Source: Eupeodes corollae (Eukaryota; Arthropoda; Insecta; Diptera; Syrphidae). From it: a stretch of 64,000 nucleotides of DNA. A program made the translations under genes and the position numbers. Of this stretch, positions 22,621 to 33,142 are shown piece by piece. Position 1 is the first letter of the stretch, and the number at the start of each line of letters is the position of its first letter. The stretch lies in contig NC_079147.1 in the NCBI RefSeq assembly GCF_945859685.1, positions 210,183,578 through 210,247,577 of the forward strand, read 5' to 3'. Under the pieces are notes generated by a model. It saw nothing but the letters and a program-made list of their open reading frames with translations, was not told where the DNA came from and made no database searches.

Positions 22621-22679
22621 TTACAGTTGAAGACAAGGGCCTATTGACTTACAACTTTCAACAATTCCCTTATGCGAGT

Positions 22680-22839
22680 AGTGTTGTCAGGGATTGAGGG
22701 GACCATCTTTTTATAACAAGTCTTAGAGGATTTGTCAATTCCTCAGAAGAGTATTACCCGTGAAATAAAACTTAACATGCATAGATTAACCTCTGGCATG
22801 AGAGCCTTACTCAAATTGACATTCACGCCACGAGTACTT
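22680..22839 (-). mobile_element. SINE fragment
   Basis: Reverse-orientation copy of the 1.1-kb SINE. GTCAGGGAT-GGACC, then GGATTTGTCAATTCCTC, then TTACCCGTGAA match the complement of its body. A worn tRNA-like head follows, ending CACGCCACGAGTAC. It abuts the retrotransposon tail at 22.85 kb. Confidence 0.75.
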
Positions 22840-22849
22840 CTAAGTTAGG

Positions 22850-23301
22850 TTAAGTTAAAGTGGTTGTCGGTGATGGAGAAGGACACTTAGGATAGTTTAA
22901 TAGCCCATTGTGATACCTCATGAATCCTGAGGTTTTCTTCTAAGCTCACTAAAACAAGTTTGAGTCCCTTACGAAACGTGAGAGCCTAATTATTTGAATA
23001 TGATTTAGATCGTTACAGAAGAATTCTCCTTGGTAATTCTTTTCGTTTTTGAGCTAGAGCAGGCCATCCATGTACATATTAGGTGAATCACTGTTTCCTC
23101 ATCCATACATCTTGTGCAAAAGTCATTTGAGGATACGCTTAACCGCTTTTCGCGCTTCTCTATTAGACAGTACCCGGTTATGACACTGATTACCGAGATT
23201 TTATGCAATCTTCTTAGAAATAGCAAGCACCTTGAGCGCTTTAAATCGAGTGTAGGCCAGATGTTTTTTGTGAACTTATGTTTCGGTTGAAAGACTGACA
23301 T
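22850..23301 (-). mobile_element. retrotransposon 3' end with zinc-knuckle tail
   Basis: On the - strand the open frame 23301-23005 ends with a C-terminal segment typical of RNase H-bearing non-LTR elements: VITGYCLIEKREKRL, then NDFCTRCMDEETVIHLICTW. The Cys-x2-Cys...His-x3-Cys pattern resembles the terminal zinc knuckle. Downstream to ~22850 lies probable 3' UTR. The upstream RNase H and RT are absent. Confidence 0.7.
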
Positions 23302-23304
23302 TTA

Positions 23305-23800
23305 CGAAAATCCACCGCTTTAGTATCGCACAACGCATCAAAATTGTTAAAACCTACTACAAAAACGGTGATTTTGCCACACCCACAAATCGTGCTTAAA
23401 GAGGAGTTTATGGTTTATATAGTCGCCTAAGTACGCAAGCAATTGGCCAAATTTTGAAGAGACGGATTGGTTACAGATATTGTAAGGCCTGTGCTTCATC
23501 GTTTCGCTTGTACCACCAAAAATATCGCTGGTGTAAGTGAAAGTGTTGCCGAAGACCCTAATGTGTCGATTGATATTGGGTATTTGGCATTTGGACCTAC
23601 ACCTACATCTATATAAAGTCCAACTGACACAACAACTGAATCCAGCTGAACATTCAGAACGCCGGCCGTGGATACGTCGACTGGGTGCTTGAAAAACAAG
23701 CGAAATAAAATTTTCCTCAGCGACGAAGCAAATTGAAGAGAGACCATAACATCCACAAAAACTCAATGTTTGGTGTGCTCTTTGGTCCCTTTAATTCAGT
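23305..23800 (+). mobile_element. mariner-like copy 3, N-terminal fragment
   Basis: On the + strand, with frame changes: HRIKIVKTYYKNGDFA (helix-turn-helix start, about 23310-23360), NIAGVSESVAEDPNVSI (about 23518-23570), LDLHLHPYKVQLTQQLNPAEH (about 23595-23655), KIFLSDEAN (about 23706-23732) with the first catalytic Asp kept, and KLNVWCALWS (about 23760-23790). The sequence stops after that, so the second and third catalytic Asps are missing. Open frames on the opposite strand here are shadows. Confidence 0.85.
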
Positions 23801-25090
23801 TCAATATATTGCAGGGTAACCTTTATTGTCAATAACAGCTTTAAACCGACGTACCCGAAGCTGCATTGAATACACCAAAGTCTCACAACGCTCAATTGGT
23901 ATTTCATAAGAGCATTAAGATAGCATACTTCTCTTCAAAATATTAACGTAGGCCCGTTGCTCAATAATAAAATAAACCTTAGATTTAATGTATTTGGCCT
24001 ATATCGGAGTAAGAAAAAGAGGCCCAAACTTAAGTGTTCGACCCTTCCTGTTTAACTGTTTTTTGTATATTTTGGAACTTACTCTATATTGGGTGAACGT
24101 CTAAGTTTTTGTCAAAATCCAGTACCACCAAAGAGGACAAATTTGTTCTCAATAGTCCATAATATATTACGCCATTTCTCCGATTTTTCGCAAAGTGGAT
24201 ACGTATTTAAAATGTTTTTATTTTTTAATAGCGCAACTTTTCGTGGACTTCGAGCCTACAACTTTGCCTCTAACAGTCGTCTCCGAATTATCACTGCTCT
24301 ACAATCCTTAAAGCCTAGATTTCAAACGATGACGCAAAAGGCTCAACTTCGCTTATCCGTACAAAACGGCTGTCTTCTTCGACGGTCGTTTTTCATATAC
24401 TACTTCGCGTTTTGGGTCTTTCAGAACATCCTATTGAATCTTGAATTTGCAAGTAAGCACTGTTTGAAAACCATATCCCTATAACTCTGCCAGCTGCTAG
24501 GAATGCAAATAATATTTTCCTCTGGCTTCCGTGAATCTCTCCACTTTGCGACACCAACGCCAATAACGCGGAAAGTGGTCGCCCTAAAAGTTTCTGCCTA
24601 AACGATTACTATGATTTTCATATATAAAGTACGTTCTTTTTTTATTTTAAACAAATAGAAACTCGTTTTCTTTTTAAATTACATTCAAATAAATTCTAAC
24701 CAACGAATAATTTATTTATTTCGAGATGAAAATGTTTTTGATACGATATTAAGCTTATATCGTAGTTTTGCGGTTTTGTATGAGAAATGGTTCGTGTCTA
24801 AGTTACTGGAATCGGAAACGGTTTTTTTCAGCAATGAAAGAACCAAACCAATTGGTATGTTGTTTTGTGTAAGAGTTACCAGGGGTATTAGGTATAACAA
24901 GTTCTACAGCAGAAAGTTTTAATGATGGTTTTGATATGCACATCATTTGTTTACCTGAAGTGTCACTGAATTTTCAAAAGCCTCACACAAGGAGAAGATT
25001 TTGGGTCATCGGGGTTATTTCTTAACTCGTAAGTTGTTTTTTGATTTCGGTGCTAGTTCTTAATAGATTTTATTGTGCAGTAAAAATCAA
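23801..25090. other. non-coding spacer
   Basis: No recognised gene. The 131-codon + strand frame at 24089-24484 has mixed composition (SATFRGLRAYNFASNSRLRI) but no motif I know. I leave it uncalled. Confidence 0.35.
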
Positions 25091-25094
25091 ATTT

Positions 25095-25610
25095 TATTAA
25101 GGGTTTTCCAATAAGGACGGGTATATTTTGACAGCTCTTGGTGAAAATGTTGCTACTTTTATTTTCTTTCAATTTCATGGCAAATTATAGTGTGCACTTG
25201 TAAATGATAAAACTTTATTATCAAAATTGGTGTTCTCTAGTAGCCACGATGTGCGCGTTGCACCCTTTTTAATGTTGTACATAATCGCCCTACCAAATTG
25301 ACTATTCAACGTTTGGTGTCTTAATTCGAGTCCACTGGTTCAGTGCACAATCAGAAACCACTCGTACGTCATGGAAATGTTTGTGAAAGTGTGTAGCAGA
25401 ATGGTAGTCAATTTCTCATCGACGTCGTCGATCACAAGAACTTGACCTGCGTACCACAAGGGTAATTTTGGGCCGCGTTTAAGCATGAACCCATACAAAA
25501 TCTAATTGACCCAGGAGCTGAAACTAACCAACCCTACGCATCGTCGTATGTTCACTAATGGAATGTTAATTTTGGTCGAAAAATTATCTTCACCGGTGAG
25601 GCATTTTTTT
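25095..25610 (+). mobile_element. mariner-like copy 4, 5' half
   Basis: Starts near a GGGTTTTCCAATAAGGACGG sequence that may be a worn terminal repeat. The + strand then shows, across frames, GSVHNQKPLVRHGN (about 25340-25380), MNPYKI-LTQELK (about 25485-25530) and IIFTGEAHF (25584-25610), where the first catalytic Asp has become Gly. Homology is cut exactly at the catalytic motif by the poly(A)/oligo-T end of the Jockey-like element and resumes at about 27780. Confidence 0.8.
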
Positions 25611-27755
25611 TTAAATAATAAGCGCACACTCAAAGGGATATATTACCCTTAATTTGTAGATACAGTGTGAGCACTAGGAAAGGGAGAGACGGTTTGAAAG
25701 GAGATGTCGGTGCACATTGGTTTTGAATTCCTGAATATTGCAATAGCTGGGAAACACAGAGTGCGGCAAGGCATTCCACATTCGCATAGTACGGCTAAGG
25801 AACGAATCTCTGAACTTGACAGTACGAACGAAGTTGGGCTCGAGGGTATATTGATGAGCATTCCTAGAAGCCCGAGTATTACGGTTGAACTGTTTAAGGG
25901 TAGGAATGCAGCTGGCTATTTCTCTAGAGCATACACCATTAAAATAACGGTAAAAGAGGGTGAGACAAGAAACATTTTGACGATGTTCAAGTGACGTCAA
26001 TGATCTTATGATGGTAATATCACCAATCAATCTAAATGCTCTACATTCAATACTATCCAAGAGGTTTAAGCAAGTTGCAGGAGCACCAGCCCAGATATGG
26101 GGGTTATACTCAAGCTTTTGACGTATATAAGTCTTGTAAATAACAGCCAGATCAGAGGGGGAGAAAAACTTCTTGCATCGCCTTAGAAAACCCAAATATC
26201 TAGCGGCATTTTTGGCGACATCGCGTATGTGATCGTTCCACAAAAGGTGGTTGGTGATACACATACCGAGAATATCGAGAAGTTCAGTTTCCTCGATGCA
26301 AGTGCCATTTATGGATAATGACGCTTTAACGATACAAGACAGCATTGCGTTTTCGAAGCATTAAATTACACTCGGTTTCTTATTCCCTATTGTACACTGC
26401 TGTTTAGATCGGAATTTAATGAGCTTATCATATTTTGTCGTTGCAGTTCCACATCCGAAGAAGGGTGTGAATCTGAAAACGAATATTAAAAGCTAGGAGT
26501 ACTATCGTCACCGAAACAATGTATTGCATAAAATGAGAAAGCGTGTTGGAGATAAAACAGAGCCCTGAGGCACACCAGCATTTATTTTGTGGTTTTCAGA
26601 CTTGAATCCATCCAATACAACTTGTATTGAACGATTCGAAAGGTAATTACTAATCCAATGAAGGAGGGATTCATGAAAAACGAAAGCACGCATTTTCGAT
26701 AAGAGAGCCTGATGCCAAACCCATCAAATGATTTTGAAATATCTAATCTTACTTTCTCCAAAACTATTTAAAGATTTGTTCCACTGTTCGGTGAGATGAA
26801 CAATGAGATCACCAGTAGACCTATTGCTACGAAAGCCATACTGTCGGTCATTAAGAAGCTTCCGTTCTTCAAGATATTTCTTGAGCTGATAATTAATCAG
26901 CGTTTCCATGACCTTGGAAAGAAGGGACGTAAGTGCAATCGGTCGATAATTAGACGGTGAGGAAGATTCGCCATTTTTGGAAATAGGCTCGACAAATGCG
27001 GTTTTCCATCCTCTCGGAGGAGTAGGACAGATGAAAAAGCTTACGCAGTGGTTTTGCCAGCGATGAAGAACACCTCTTCAGAACAATAGCGGGGATACCA
27101 TCCGGACCAGTAGATTTATGTATGTTAAGATCTTTTAGGACTCTCGCTACAGTACGAGTGCGATTTGCGAGATTTTCCCCATAGAATCATTAACTGCGAA
27201 CTACCTAGCAAAGAGATTTGCTTTCTCTAAAGAGCTAACAAATGGAGTGTCATTCACAACGAGCGTTAGAACCGAGGAAGAGGAAGAATTCCTCATATTG
27301 CCTTTGGGACATTGCAGTATTTTTTGCTGTAATTTTTGGTCATGTAAAAATTTGGTCCGTCGAATATGGGCGTTGCAGGCCTTCCTGGCTTGCTTGAACT
27401 TATTCCGGTTTTCCTCAGTTGGATAGGCTTTAAAACAACAGAAACTTACTTTCTTAACCCCAATAACCTCTTTACAGCTCGCATCGAACCATGCGTTTTC
27501 CTTAGGTCTGATGCTTTTAACACTATTTGGGATAAAAGTTCTCTTTCCCAGGAGAATCAAATTTTTGATCATATCAGCGCTGGCGTCAACGTCACTATCG
27601 AGGAAGCATAGTGACCTGTTAAAGATCCTGAAGTAATTATTGAGCCTCCAGTTGGCTTTCTCGTATTGCCCAACGGTTCTCGTAGGAGCTCTTTCTTTAA
27701 CTGGAGAGTATGGAGAATAACCAACATTGCCGGGTTGGGGACGATACTAATTCAC
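25606..27755 (-). mobile_element. Jockey-like element, longest copy, in mariner
   Basis: Reading the - strand from 27.75 down to 25.6 kb: a linker after the lost endonuclease (AWFDASCKEVIGVKKVSFCC, 27490-27430); RT segments LKKYLEERKLLNDRQYGFRS (about 26890-26830) and LLHWISNYLSNRSIQVVLDG, then INAGVPQGSVLSPTRF (about 26670-26550); the YADD region lost to a frame break; then a long intact C-terminal frame (26345-25674) with FLRRCKKFFSPSDLAVIYKT and TMRMWNALPHSVFPSYCN. The 3' end is an AATAATAAGCGCACACTC sequence abutting an oligo-T tract at 25607-25616. The 5' endonuclease is missing. Four further loci share this family. Frameshifts separate the parts. An APE/RT element of the Jockey clade is the best fit. 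Confidence 0.88.
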
Positions 27756-27774
27756 GCATTCAAATAAATTTAAT

Positions 27775-27900
27775 AATTGTTTTGGATTTGGGGCTGGTGA
27801 TCGGTATGTACTTCTTCGAAAATCATGCTGGCCAGGCCATCACCTTCAATGGCAATAGGTATAATCGCTAAAATCGGATTGATCGATGCCATCAGTCAAA
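27775..27900 (+). mobile_element. mariner-like copy 4, 3' half remnant
   Basis: The + strand reads VIGMYFFENHAGQAITFNGNRY (with GLVIGMYFFENHAG at about 27800-27840), equivalent to GTIGPYFFENDAGQAVTV in copy 2. It resumes the mariner transposase downstream of the Jockey insertion, with about 40 residues lost at the join. Homology fades after about 27860. Confidence 0.75.
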
Positions 27901-29418
27901 TTTAGTCCGTTTATGAGTCAAGGGTATTAAAAGCTGGACCTTTTAAGAAATAAAAGGGGCCTAAGTTAATATGTCAAATGGCTAGTAAAAACTGCAAATT
28001 CAACACACACATTAAGAATGTCAATCAAGGTCAACATGATAACAATCATAGTTCGTTTTTCAAGGTTTCAATTTTCTTTCTAAGATTTTGATAAACTAAA
28101 TTTTTCAATCTGGGTCTTGGACTTATTTTAGATTTACCATACAAATTGTGGTATTTTTGTATGTTTTTCTTTTTGTACCTATTTTTATATTGACTCAACT
28201 TCTTACGAGAGCTTGAATAAGAATTTTAATCTTACACTTACGCGGGTGTCTTGAATCTTAATTTCTTGCGTTTGAAAAAATAATAATAAAAACAAACTAG
28301 AGGAGTTCCTAGATACATAATATGACATCCACTCATAAAGAATATTGAATAAGTGAATTACCTTCTTAAGCCTGAATGCATTATTAGAAAAGTATGCCAA
28401 ATGCGTGAGTGCTCGCAGATACCTATATTCTATCATAGCGTTTAAGGAATTGTTATACTTAGAAGTAAAAAAAACATTGCAGTCTAATTATTTAGAAAAA
28501 ATTTTTTTCAGAATTTGAAAATTTGTCTAGGTTGAATAACAGGAAATATTTATGGATGAGAAACCCCTTTAAGTAAACCAATGCGGTAGTAGTAGCCATA
28601 CGGATTTTAGAAAAGATGATAAAATTCCTTTAATTTTAAAGTCAGAAAGTTTGAAAATAAAACCAGCTTTTTAAGTCCTACTACTAGAAATAGCTATACG
28701 CAAGTGACCCCTAGTTAAATTCTACACACATCTTAGCATTTAAAAACAATAAGATCTGTTTCCCTACTTTTCATTTCTGTGCTCTCTAGTCTAAACTCCT
28801 ATTAAGTTTGTATAAAATAAATCAAATTGACAAAACTTGCGATTTATCAAAATTTGACATAAGCAGTAAACCAGAAAATCTGTATATTCTTATTTAAATC
28901 AGGTTTCTATTTTATCTCAGAGCTCGCAGAGCTATCAGATTTTTAAGTTTTCCATGACTTGAAGTTGCAATCTTTCTGAAAGTATACCTCGCTAGTGGGT
29001 ATACTTCTTCGTTAAGGAATATTTGATGCTTTAGTTTTTTTGGGTACCTTAGAAAGGTGAAAGCCAACTTTAATGAGAATGAAATCAGAAACAAAGTCTG
29101 AGAGTGTTAAACGTTGAACTTTAATTTTTTAATTATTTATCCAGATTACAAAAATTGTAAGATTTAACCTGTCTCCTATAAATCTTAAAGAAACGGTGAA
29201 TCATTTACGCTGAAACATTTTTTAAGAAAAATAGGCCGAAAAGGTTTTATAGTTATTTTGGTTTTGTAACGAATTTCAGGTATAAAAAAATCTACAACAT
29301 CAAGTTCTTGAAATATACTTCAAAATGTAAAAATTGTGTCAAAAACGGGTATTTTTCTAATTTGAGCAGATAGTTAAAATGAAAGTCCAGATTTGAAATA
29401 GGCACTAAAAACTAGCTT
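27901..29418. other. AT-rich non-coding stretch
   Basis: Nothing recognised. The - strand frames 28203-28436 and 28912-29094 have no motif. Confidence 0.4.
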
Positions 29419-29486
29419 ACCCTTCCATCTCTGACAATATTATTCGTAGGCCCTGGTTCTTCATGGACTTTTGCGCTACCTAATTT
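29419..29486 (+). mobile_element. SINE tail fragment
   Basis: CCTTCCATCTCTGACAATAT at the start and TTGCGCTACCTAATTT at the end match the last ~100 bases of the SINE at 1.1 kb, with an internal deletion. No promoter boxes remain. Confidence 0.65.
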
Positions 29487-30030
29487 ATTTACTAAAAACT
29501 AACTCAAAAACATTTAAATTCAAGATTTCTCAAAACTTCCTATAAAGTCAAATGAAGACTCATAGCATAACTCAACTCATAAGTCATTAGAATTGCTAAA
29601 ATTTGAGTGAAATACTGACATGATGAAATTGTATCTTAAAGACAAAAAATTGTATTTTTGCAAAATCAAATGTTTATACTTAAAAACACCATTTTTTGGC
29701 TGTCTGCGGTATTCTTAAAGGGACATATTTTAAAAACCTGATGTGATAGAAAAATTTAGATGTGAGATTCGAATTCAGAACAATTTTATCTTATAAAGAA
29801 GTATTTTGTGATGAAACAGAACATACTGTCACTATTTGACCAAGCTTAGCCCAATTATGAAAGTTTAAAATTCCTTTAAAAAATAAATCTTTTTGGCGAA
29901 TTACTGCAACCTTGCATCATTTAAGAAACCAAGTTTTTTTTGCAAAATTTCGTCACATTATGACACTAGTTTCCAAAAATTAAGAACACCCCTTGTACAC
30001 TCCTCTAATTAAGAAACATATTCGTTCTTT
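29487..30030. other. non-coding spacer
   Basis: AT-rich, no recognised feature. Confidence 0.35.
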
Positions 30031-31340
30031 TTTTCTAAACTGATCTGCGCCGCCTCGCCCACAAGTTGGCATAAAAAGTTGGTTACAGTATAGCTATAGG
30101 TACCTCACAGTAGACCGTCCGCATTCCAATGGGTCAAAATCCTATCGAGCTTTAAAAAACATTATTCACATTTGCGGAGTATTATATATCTAAACCTATT
30201 TCAAGACACCGCGTAACTACATAATGTTCATTGTGCACTCGCGATCGCGACTCGCTTAAAACAACAACCTTACAGAACAGGTGTGTGCGCCTCTCAAGTT
30301 GGACCATAATAAAGCAGCACCAACAACTGGTCATCGTCATCATCGTAGTCGTCGTCGTCGAAGTCTTTGGTCGTCTTGGTCTTCGTTGAATCGTATAAAC
30401 ATGTTAATCGCTGCTCCACCCAAAAAGAAGATACAAATCCAAGTTCCACGATGTCTATACCAACCAGAGGCCTAGCCTGATGGTTTACGAACCGGTAAAG
30501 CTATGCCGTCTTCTTTGTCCATTGTGGTGTCGTCTTTGCTCGTCGATGATCGCCGAACAAACTGGTTACAAAAATACTGAATATGCCCATCGCTGTCTTC
30601 TGCAAGAATACAACCATGTCACATGATTTCGACTGGGGGAGAGCTTCCATCCTGATCCGTGACTTTTTTCGTGTCTTGCATAATTTGGCCCCCCGAAAAT
30701 TCAGTCTTGAGCTCGATGATGCCTTTAAGCTCTATGTTATACGGTACATCGCTTCTTAAGCGAAAATCATTTCTCAAATGCCAATCATATGGTACCCGGC
30801 GCGGCGCGGTGCGGTGTTCGTCATCATTTTCGTTGTCGGTTGGTGGAATGTCTCAAAACTAAGCCACGCGAAAAACCTTTTTCGGAGAATGGGACACTTG
30901 CCAATCGATCAATGGGGTTATGTCGTGCGATGCGATGGTGGTCATCGGTGGAGTAGGTAACGAGGAAATGCGTTTTATTTTTTGAGAAAGTTTTTTTCGC
31001 GAATGAATGTGAATATTGGCAAATATGTGGCATGAACTGGTTGTTGCAAAAAAGCTGATTGCGTACTGTATTGTACTGCACTTTGCCTTAAGGTAGAAAT
31101 GATGGGTCGCGAGAGAGGTTATCGGCGTGCTTCGTCGTCTTCTTCGTCTTCGTCGCGGTCTTTATCGCCTCGCTTGCTGCTGCCGACTCCGGGTTGACCA
31201 AAACATAATTGACTCATTGTTAAACCAAAGGTAACCAAATGGCTGTTTGAATGTACTCGTCGCTGTGGCTGCTCCGCCGCCGCCGTCGTCGTCGCTGGAA
31301 GCCGAGCAATAGTTAAGCGATCTTACCGCTATTGATCTCC
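30030..31340. promoter_or_regulatory. GC-richer region with CGTCGT tracts
   Basis: This 1.3-kb stretch has repeated islands of high GC/CpG (GTCATCATCGTAGTCGTCGT, GGTACCCGGCGCGGCGCGGT, CTGCTCCGCCGCCGCCGTCG), sharply different from its AT-rich flanks. Open frames in it are short, conflict between strands and show no domain. It could be an untranslated first exon with promoter sequence, or an enhancer cluster. A coding role is not supported. Strand not determinable. Confidence 0.35.
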
Positions 31341-31641
31341 ACGAGACAGGTGGTAGGGTTTATGTTTTTTGTTGTTTTATTTATTGCATGTTTTCTCGGA
31401 AATGAAAGAGAAATTATACGAGTAAATGTTTGAACTTTCCTGATGTGAGTTCTGCTTTCACATTAAATTATTTTAGCAAGCAATATTTTTTTTTCCTATA
31501 TTGAAATTTAATTTTCTTTGAGGTTAAGAAAGATGGCTGGACTGTGTCCCACTTTAGCTGAAGCTTGTATTTATTTCTCTTGGCAACAGAATGTCAGTTT
31601 ATGAATCATCCCTATCATAGAATTTGGCAGATAAGCTAAAG

Positions 31642-31770
31642 GGTGATGTGACATAAGGGCAAGTCACATTTGACCAAATTTCAGAATTTGACACTTTTCG
31701 AAAGCGTCATAAGGCCAAATTTCTAAAATGACTTAAGGCCAATTTGGTCTTATGTCACTTACAAACGTTA
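31642..31770 (+). repeat. left terminal/subterminal repeat block
   Basis: The terminal sequence GGTGATGTGACATAAGGGCA is followed by subterminal motifs AAGCGTCATAAGGCCAAAT (about 31705) and AAGGCCAATTTGGTCTTATG (about 31735-31754), the last partly palindromic. Its mirror is at 33022-33134. Such repeated motifs next to the ends resemble transposase-binding sites. Confidence 0.75.
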
Positions 31771-31955
31771 TATTGTACATTTCCAAAGCTAAAGATTCAA
31801 AGAGGAAACTAATAGCTTTGATATTTTTAATTTGAGTTGAATTAGATTTGATATTATTGGTGTTAATTCTGCCGTCTTACTTTTCCAGATTGAACCGTAT
31901 AATAAAAATGGCTACAGTATATTGGAATCATTTGGCAAACAAATAAAAAACTCTT

Positions 31956-31968
31956 ATGTCACTTGAAC
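31956..31968. repeat. internal copy of the subterminal motif
   Basis: CTTATGTCACTTG matches the GACATAAG-type motif of the element ends, found once more between the left repeat block and the S30 retrocopy. Confidence 0.45.
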
Positions 31969-31994
31969 TAAATTAGAAGCTTACCTGTAAAGGG

Positions 31995-32021
31995 TTTTTT
32001 TTATAAAATGTTTTGTTTATT
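31995..32021 (-). other. poly(A) signal and A-tract of the S30 retrocopy
   Basis: On the - strand AATAAA (32021-32016) is followed about 14 bases later by eight consecutive A (32002-31995). A poly(A) signal followed by an A-tract at the 3' end of an intronless gene copy is the signature of a processed mRNA insertion. Confidence 0.65.
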
Positions 32022-32056
32022 ATTCATAAAAAAGATTAATAAATTTGGGACATACT

Positions 32057-32449
32057 CTAAGAAGAGTAAGCATTTGGACCACGACGACGACCGAATCCGT
32101 GCACGAAGTTGACGAAACGTCTGTTGTACTGAATCCTCCTCTATGCGCGACCGGTCTTCTTCCTCTTTTCTTGTTTCTCAACTTTGGGAGTTTGTCCCTT
32201 GACCTTACCGGCACGAGCTAAAGAACCGTGCACTTTACCTCCGAGAAGTGGTACGGTGACATCCAATTTAAATGATGACAAGCTGCTAACGCAGGCATCG
32301 TTCTCCAAAGCGTTTCCTTCACAGTTAAGGACGAACTTTTCGGTGATTCCCTTCAATTGGGTCAATTGAGCCTTAACGCCGGCAATTGTATCAATTTGGG
32401 AAACATCAAGGGTCTCAACGGAGTCCAAACCACGAACAAAAAGCTGCAT
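32057..32449 (-). pseudogene. RpS30: ubiquitin-like/ribosomal protein S30 fusion, processed pseudogene
   Basis: Full-length FUBI-S30 (FAU) homology without introns, starting at the Met of MQLFVRGLDSVETLDV (32449). The ubiquitin-like part runs to LLGG, the natural cleavage site, then S30 begins with KVHGSLARAGKVKGQTPKVE and KQEKRKKTGRA. The next codon, a Lys in S30 proteins, is TAG (32141-32143). Past it the same frame continues perfectly as RRIQYNRRFVNFVHGFGRRR and GPNAYSS to a normal stop at 32057-32059. S30 is a small-subunit ribosomal protein released from the fusion by proteolysis. This copy would make a truncated S30 without its basic C-terminal half. The lack of introns, the A-tract and the nonsense codon argue for a retrocopy. 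An upstream in-frame Met (32521) exists but its extra 24 residues have no family counterpart. Confidence 0.88.
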
Positions 32450-33021
32450 GTTGGCTACTTTGTGGCAAATTCTTGTCACTAGTGTCGGGGATTTTCTCAA
32501 AATTCCTTGAACATACTTCATTGAAAACTTCGCGTATGCCGCTTCTTTTTACTGACACATTTCCATTGTTTATTTATTTCATTTATAATTTTCATTTTAT
32601 TTTTTAAACTTTCATTACCTGTATGATTATGAGCGGCACTTGATTTCGGGATAAGAACTAAGTTTTCATTGTGTAGGTCGATTACCGCACTTCCGCTACA
32701 CGCCTTATTATAGGACGAATGTCTTTTGAATAGTTTAAAATTCCCTATAAATTTATATAATTAATTAATATCTGGTATATTAACAATTGGCTGCGTACTC
32801 TTAAGCATTCACAAGACTCATGATTATAGATCAAATCACTTGGAACATCCATTTTACGATTTTTTCGTACATGACAAGAATAACACAAACGAGTAGCTTG
32901 TATCTTTCCTTAATACATTTGCTTACCATCTGCTGTTACTCTTATCATAATTCTATAGGTAAATACCGCTTTTGGTTATTGAAAAAATATGACAACAAAT
33001 TTATTCTTAAGTCGCAACAAT

Positions 33022-33134
33022 ATTTGGCCTTATGACACTTTCTGAAAGCGACATAAGGCCAAACGTTGAAATTTGGCCTTATGACGCTTTTGAAAAATTT
33101 GGTCTTATGACACTTGCACTTATGTCACGGCACC
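33022..33134 (-). repeat. right terminal/subterminal repeat block
   Basis: The inverted counterpart of 31642-31770. It contains GGCCTTATGACACTTTCTGA followed by AAGCGACATAAGGCC, itself a hairpin with a GGCCTTATG-C stem (about 33026-33060), then GGCCTTATGACGCTTTT and the terminal GCACTTATGTCACGGCACC. Confidence 0.75.
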
Positions 33135-33142
33135 AGCTTAAG

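Larger units (their letters stand above)
31642..33134. mobile_element. non-autonomous inverted-repeat element holding an S30 retrocopy
   Basis: Both ends begin GGTG-(A/C)(T/C)-GTGACATAAG-(G/T)-GCAAGT when read inward. Outside them lie AGCTAAAG (31634-31641) and AGCTTAAG (33135-33142), an imperfect 8-bp direct repeat, the target-duplication length of hAT and P elements. Inside each end, several copies of a GTCATAAGGCCAAAT-type motif occur in both orientations. The unit is 1493 bp, has no transposase, and encloses the S30-like pseudogene (32057-32449, - strand). Superfamily assignment rests only on the duplication length. Confidence 0.7.

Noticed and set aside
24089..24484. 131-codon + strand frame as a novel gene
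   Set aside because: No recognisable domain, signal or splice context, and composition within what chance frames give here. Not called without transcript evidence.
32184..32607. + strand open frames over the S30 locus
   Set aside because: Antisense of the FUBI-S30 sequence, whose - strand homology is unambiguous.
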